Assembly (NCBI GenBank): GCA_946481135.1 | Contig: CAMLMQ010000040.1 | Coordinates: 1 to 17,714 of the forward strand | Direction: 5' to 3' | DNA length: 17,714 nt | From: an uncultured Microbacteriaceae bacterium | GTDB lineage: Bacteria; Actinomycetota; Actinomycetes; Actinomycetales; Microbacteriaceae | Shown: in pieces, positions 14,382-17,714 of the stretch | How positions within the stretch are numbered: position 1 is the first letter of the stretch | Layout: the number at the start of each line of letters is the position of its first letter | Position numbers and translations under genes: made by a program | The notes under the pieces: model-generated | Told to the model about the DNA's origin: nothing | What the model saw: the letters and a program-made list of their open reading frames with translations, nothing else | Databases searched by the model: none

Positions 14382-15778
14382 GCGCGCCACCCCACCGACT
14401 GCAGCCAGTGCACGAGCGCGAGGCCGACGCCGCGCGAGGCGCCGTAGGTCGCGACGTCCACGGGACCCGACGGCCAGCCCATGTCGACGACGATGCTGCC
14501 GGGGCGGCTCGCGCGCACGACGTCGGCGAGCGCGGCGACGTCGGGATGCCGGTGCACATCCTTCGCGACGAGCACGACGGGCGCGTCCGCGGCGAGGTCG
14601 GCGGGCAGCGGGTCGCCCGCGGCGATGCGCCGCACAGGGATGCCGTCGATGTCGTCGGGCAGGCCCCACGGGGCGTGACCGACGGCGATGTTCGCCTCCG
14701 TCTCGACGAGGACGATCGCGGCCCCGGGGGCGGGCGCGACGCCCGGAGCGACGTCGAACGCCGCGACGAGCCGGTCGACGTCCGGTCCGACGGGCCCGCT
14801 GACGGGTCTCGCGCGCTCGCCGCGGAGCGAATCCACGAGGGATGCGACGCGCGCGGCCGCGTGGGCGAGCCGCGCGGGATCGACGCCCTCCGCGACGGCC
14901 GCGGAGATCGCGTCGAGCTGCTCGGGCGAGCCGCCCGTGCCGAGGCACAGCAGGTCGCACCCGGCCTCGAGGGCGCGCGCGGCCGCGGCCGGGATGCCGA
15001 TCTCGCCCGACGCGCCCGCCATGTCGAGGGCATCCGAGACGATGACCCCGTCGAAGCCGAGCTCGTCGCGGAGGATCCCCTGGAGGATGCGCGACGAGAA
15101 GGTCGCCGGACCCGACGGGTCGATCTGCGGCAGCAGGATGTGCGAGGTCATCACCGTGCGCGCGCCCGCCTCGATCGCGGCACGGAACGGCGGCAGGTCA
15201 CGCTCGCGCAGCACCTCGATCGACACGTCGACGACGGGCAGCGCGAGGTGCGAGTCGGCGGCCGTCGCGCCGTGGCCGGGGAAGTGCTTGACGCTCGTCG
15301 CGATTCCGACGGCCTCGTGGGCGCGCGTGAACGCCGCGACGTGCCGCGCCACGAGCGCGGGGTCGGCTCCGAACGACCGCACCCCGATCACCGGGTTGCG
15401 CGGATCGGAGTTGACGTCGGCGACGGGCGCGAGGTTGAGGTCGGCGCCGATCCAGCCGAGCACGTCGGCCACCGCACGCCCGACGCGCGCCGTCTCCGCG
15501 ACGTCGTCGACCCGGCCGAGCAGAGCCGCGCCCGGGTAGGGCGACCCGTCGACGTAGTGCACGCGCGTGACGTCGCCGCCCTCCTCGTCAATCGCGACGA
15601 TCGCGTCGGGCCGCGCCTCGCGGATCTGCGCGATGAGCGAGCGCAACTGCCCGTCCGATTCGACGTTCTCGCCGTAGAGGCAGACGCCGATGAGGCCGCC
15701 GCGCAGACGGTCGGCGACCCAGGCGGGCAGGGTCGTGCCCCGGAATCCGGGCAGCAGCACGGCATCCACGGAGGTCAT
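14378..15778 (-). CDS. GH3 beta-N-acetylhexosaminidase, NagZ-like
   Basis: A 466-aa glycoside hydrolase family 3 enzyme that removes terminal beta-GlcNAc from chitooligosaccharides or muropeptides. There is no signal peptide, so it acts in the cytoplasm on imported substrate. Visible are the NagZ-type signature KHFPGHG (164-170) followed by ADSH with the acid/base His177, AIDEEGGDVTRV (62-73), and the nucleophile Asp249 in VIVSDALDMAG. The first ~330 residues form the catalytic barrel. The C-terminal ~130 residues (ending LVHWLQSVGW) form an extra domain not found in short NagZ proteins and resembling the second GH3 domain. ATG 15778 overlaps the upstream permease stop by 4 nt; the stop overlaps the ROK kinase start by 4 nt. 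Its place inside a sugar import operon supports a role in uptake-coupled degradation. Confidence 0.93.
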   Translation of the reverse strand: MTSVDAVLLPGFRGTTLPAWVADRLRGGLIGVCLYGENVESDGQLRSLIAQIREARPDAIVAIDEEGGDVTRVHYVDGSPYPGAALLGRVDDVAETARVGRAVADVLGWIGADLNLAPVADVNSDPRNPVIGVRSFGADPALVARHVAAFTRAHEAVGIATSVKHFPGHGATAADSHLALPVVDVSIEVLRERDLPPFRAAIEAGARTVMTSHILLPQIDPSGPATFSSRILQGILRDELGFDGVIVSDALDMAGASGEIGIPAAAARALEAGCDLLCLGTGGSPEQLDAISAAVAEGVDPARLAHAAARVASLVDSLRGERARPVSGPVGPDVDRLVAAFDVAPGVAPAPGAAIVLVETEANIAVGHAPWGLPDDIDGIPVRRIAAGDPLPADLAADAPVVLVAKDVHRHPDVAALADVVRASRPGSIVVDMGWPSGPVDVATYGASRGVGLALVHWLQSVGWRA

Positions 15779-16653
15779 CCCTTCACCGCCCCGGCCGCCA
15801 TGCCGCCCACCATGCGGCCCTGCACGAGCAGGAAGAAGATGATCACCGGCACGGCGATGAGGGTCGAGCCGGCCATGATCGCCGCCCAGTCGGTCGCCTG
15901 GGTCGCCTGCACGAACGCGCGCAGCCACACCGGGAGCGTGCGCGCCTCGGGCTTTTGCATGATGACGAGCGCGAAGAGGAACTCGTTCCACGCCTGGATG
16001 AAGGCGAACACCCCGGTCGCGGTGAGCCCCGGCCAGAGCAGCGGCAGCGTCACCCGGAAGAACGCTCCGAAGCGCGAGCATCCGTCGACCATCGCCGCCT
16101 CCTCCAGCTCGACCGGGATGCCGGCGACGAAGCCGCGGAGCGTCCAGATCGTGAAGGGCAGCACGACGGCGAGGTAGACGAGGGTGAGGCCGATGATCGA
16201 GTTGAGCAGCTGCCAGCCGTCGAGCACGCGGAAGATCGACACGATCATCGCCTCGGCGGGGATCATCTGCGCGACGAGCAGCGCCACGATGAGGGTCTTC
16301 TTCGACCGGAACCGGAAGCGCGACAGCGCGAGCGCGGCGAAGAATGCGAAGAACGCGGCGAGCACGACCGTGCCGAGCGTGACGAGCAGCGACGTCGTGA
16401 GCGCCGGCAGGAACTCGATCGTGCCCGACGGCTGCGTGATCACCTTCACGAAGTTGTCGATCGTGAACCGATCGGGGAAGAAGTGCGGCGTCTGCTCGCG
16501 GATCGCCGAGTTGGGCAGGAAGGCGGAGTTCACCATCCAGTAGACGGGGAACGCCGACGCGACGAAGACGATCACCGCGATGACGTTGAGCAGCGCCCGC
16601 ACGGCCGCGGAGCGCGGTCGCCCGGGGGCGAGTTCTCGAGAGCCGCGGGTCAT
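15775..16653 (-). CDS. Sugar ABC transporter permease (MalG/DasC-type)
   Basis: A 292-aa integral membrane permease of the CUT1 carbohydrate ABC family. About six membrane segments are visible (for example 21-42 and 88-110), and the cytoplasmic EAA loop that contacts the ATPase reads ELEEAAMVDGCSRFGAFFRV (182-201), followed by TLPLLWPGL. The MalG-type features QMIPAEAMIVS and FIQAWNEFLFAL are present. It forms the channel together with the permease encoded immediately upstream. ATG 16653 overlaps that gene's stop by 4 nt (ATGA), and its own stop overlaps the GH3 start. No ATPase gene is in the window; many actinobacteria use one shared ATPase (MsiK) for such importers (established for Streptomyces, inferred here). 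Confidence 0.95.
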   Translation of the reverse strand: MTRGSRELAPGRPRSAAVRALLNVIAVIVFVASAFPVYWMVNSAFLPNSAIREQTPHFFPDRFTIDNFVKVITQPSGTIEFLPALTTSLLVTLGTVVLAAFFAFFAALALSRFRFRSKKTLIVALLVAQMIPAEAMIVSIFRVLDGWQLLNSIIGLTLVYLAVVLPFTIWTLRGFVAGIPVELEEAAMVDGCSRFGAFFRVTLPLLWPGLTATGVFAFIQAWNEFLFALVIMQKPEARTLPVWLRAFVQATQATDWAAIMAGSTLIAVPVIIFFLLVQGRMVGGMAAGAVKG

Positions 16654-17567
16654 GACTCCTCCTGCTTCAGCAGCGAGCGGATGTAGTAGCCCGACAGCGC
16701 GAGCATGAGGATGACGAGCAGCACCGAGATCGCGCCGCCTGCACCGAGGTCGCCCGTGCCGATCGAGACCTTGAAGATGTAGACGCCGATCGTGTTGGTC
16801 TCGGCCGCGATGCCGCCGACGGTCTGCAGGGCGTAGATCTGCGAGAAGACGCGCATGTCCCAGATGATCTGCAGGATCAGCAGGATGACGAGCACGCCGC
16901 GCAGGTACGGCACGACGATCTGCACGAAGCGCTGCCATCCCGTCGCGCCGTCGATCTCGGCGGCTTCGAGCACCTCCTGCGGCACCTGGGTGAGGCCCGC
17001 GAAGACGGTGAACGCGACGAACGGGATCGCCTGCCACGTGACGATGATCGTCGCGACGAAGAAGAACGAGAGCGGGTCGATGAGCCACGAGCGGCCGACG
17101 AAGTCGACACCGGTGATCTGCGTGAGCAGGTAGTTGACGACGCCGCGGTCGGTGTCGAACATCCATCCCCACACGACGCTCGCGGTGACGGGCGGCATCG
17201 CCCACGCGAGCAGCAGCCCGACCGAGACGAGCAGCTTGAAGCCCTTGCCGAGCTTCGTCATGAGCACGCCGATCGCGATGCCGAGCAGCATCGTGAGCAG
17301 CACGTTGACGAGACAGAAGGCGACGCTGCGTCCGAGCACCTGCCAGAACTCGGCATCCGTCAGCACGTCGCGGTAGTTGTCGAGTCCGACGAACTCGGGG
17401 GGAGCCCCGAAGATCTGGGCGCGGCCGAACTGCAGGAACGACGTGACGACGAGTTGGATGAGCGGCCAGGCGGTGAGGGCGAGCAGCACCACCCCGGCCG
17501 GAAGCAGCAGGAACAGGGGGGTGAGGTCGCGCTTGCGCCGCACACGGGCGGGGGCGAGCGAACTCAT
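16650..17567 (-). CDS. Sugar ABC transporter permease (MalF/DasB-type)
   Basis: A 305-aa integral membrane permease, partner of the MalG-type permease that follows. The cytoplasmic N-terminus (VRRKRDLTP) leads into a first membrane segment (LFLLLPAGVVLLALTAWPLI, 18-37). The EAA loop reads EVLEAAEIDGATGWQRFVQI (198-217) followed by VVPYLRGVL. The short periplasmic part FVGLDNYRDVLTDAEFWQVL is typical of the group. Its position ahead of GH3, ROK kinase and nagB suggests uptake of GlcNAc-containing oligosaccharide (chitobiose or cell-wall fragments). ATG 17567 has GAAAGG as ribosome-binding site about 9 bp upstream. The gene for the substrate-binding lipoprotein is expected just upstream, beyond the right edge. 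Confidence 0.95.
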   Translation of the reverse strand: MSSLAPARVRRKRDLTPLFLLLPAGVVLLALTAWPLIQLVVTSFLQFGRAQIFGAPPEFVGLDNYRDVLTDAEFWQVLGRSVAFCLVNVLLTMLLGIAIGVLMTKLGKGFKLLVSVGLLLAWAMPPVTASVVWGWMFDTDRGVVNYLLTQITGVDFVGRSWLIDPLSFFFVATIIVTWQAIPFVAFTVFAGLTQVPQEVLEAAEIDGATGWQRFVQIVVPYLRGVLVILLILQIIWDMRVFSQIYALQTVGGIAAETNTIGVYIFKVSIGTGDLGAGGAISVLLVILMLALSGYYIRSLLKQEES

Positions 17568-17584
17568 GGGGAGCCCTTTCGGAT

Positions 17585-17610
17585 AGGTTCGGTCACGTGC
17601 CCCGGAACCT
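17585..17610. repeat. Imperfect palindromic region upstream of the permease operon
   Basis: AGGTTC (17585-17590) and GAACCT (17605-17610) form a 6-bp inverted repeat with a 14-bp gap that contains CACGTG (17594-17599). It could be an operator or an RNA hairpin between an upstream gene and the permeases. The two palindromes do not share a centre, so this is tentative. Confidence 0.3.
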
Positions 17611-17629
17611 CTCCTAGGGCGACGGGCGC

Positions 17630-17650
17630 CGGCGGGGGGGGCCCCCGCCG
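17630..17650 (-). terminator. Strong GC hairpin in the region upstream of the permeases
   Basis: A perfect 9-bp stem (17630-17638 with 17642-17650) around a 3-nt loop. On the minus strand it would lie after a preceding gene, presumably the substrate-binding protein, and could reduce transcription into the permeases, a common arrangement in such operons. No T-run follows on the minus strand. Closeness to the unreliable window end lowers confidence. Confidence 0.4.
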
Positions 17651-17658
17651 ACGAGGCG

Positions 17659-17714
17659 CCCCCCCCCCCAAAAACACACAGTATGATTTAAAAAAAAAAA
17701 AAGAACCACAACGC
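17659..17714. other. Low-complexity tail, probable assembly or read-end artefact
   Basis: A run of 11 C (17659-17669) is followed by AAAAACACACA, a 13-A run (17690-17702) and AT-rich residue, unlike the GC-rich DNA everywhere else. No feature is readable in it. It looks like low-quality sequence at a contig end. Confidence 0.6.

Noticed and set aside
14408..16177. Plus-strand open frame antisense to the GH3 and permease genes
   Set aside because: No motif, Arg/Asp/Val-rich shadow translation. The opposite strand has complete GH3 and ABC permease signatures.

Overview
The window is very GC-rich, tightly packed bacterial DNA with short intergenic gaps, frequent GTG starts, 4-nt ATGA/GTGA gene overlaps and apparent leaderless genes. 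Together with a dipZ/MPT83-like gene pair, a ZTP riboswitch in front of glyA-folD and a DUF6907-type small protein, this points to a high-GC actinobacterium, most probably of the family Microbacteriaceae (inference). It looks like ordinary chromosome: I see no insertion sequence, prophage, CRISPR array or defence island.

Left part (1-5455). A partial CcdA/DipZ membrane redox gene runs off the left edge. It is divergent from a secreted fasciclin-domain lipoprotein (MPT70/MPT83 type), and the shared intergenic region holds a match to a SigK-type ECF promoter. Next come a minus-strand pair (a small XRE-type regulator and a conserved 209-aa protein), a DUF6907-like small gene whose stop codon lies inside a tRNA-Lys(UUU) gene, and a coupled pair of hypothetical genes, the first apparently leaderless. 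A ferritin-like/VIT1 fusion (MbfA type, iron handling) follows on the minus strand, directly abutting an aldose-1-epimerase-like gene.

Middle part (5453-11560). The epimerase gene is divergent from a galactokinase homologue that has lost its signature residues (probable pseudokinase). Then come folD and glyA, overlapping by 4 nt, preceded by a ZTP (pfl) riboswitch whose stems and pseudoknot can be read base by base. Upstream lie an isochorismatase-like hydrolase and an MFS transporter in one minus-strand unit.

Right part (11560-17714). This is an amino-sugar locus. nagA (GlcNAc-6-P deacetylase) is on the plus strand. Converging on it is a minus-strand operon of two sugar ABC permeases, a cytoplasmic-type GH3 beta-N-acetylglucosaminidase (NagZ-like), a ROK sugar kinase and nagB, with every gene junction overlapping. 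The likely path is: import of GlcNAc-containing oligosaccharide or muropeptide, hydrolysis by the GH3 enzyme, phosphorylation by the ROK kinase, deacetylation by NagA, and deamination by NagB to fructose-6-phosphate. The substrate-binding protein is presumably just beyond the right edge. The last ~50 bases are low-complexity and AT-rich and look like a poor-quality contig end rather than biology.

No clearly new system is evident. The items most worth a second look are the degenerate galactokinase, the SigK-like promoter at the dipZ/MPT83 pair, the gene-tRNA overlap and the ZTP riboswitch.
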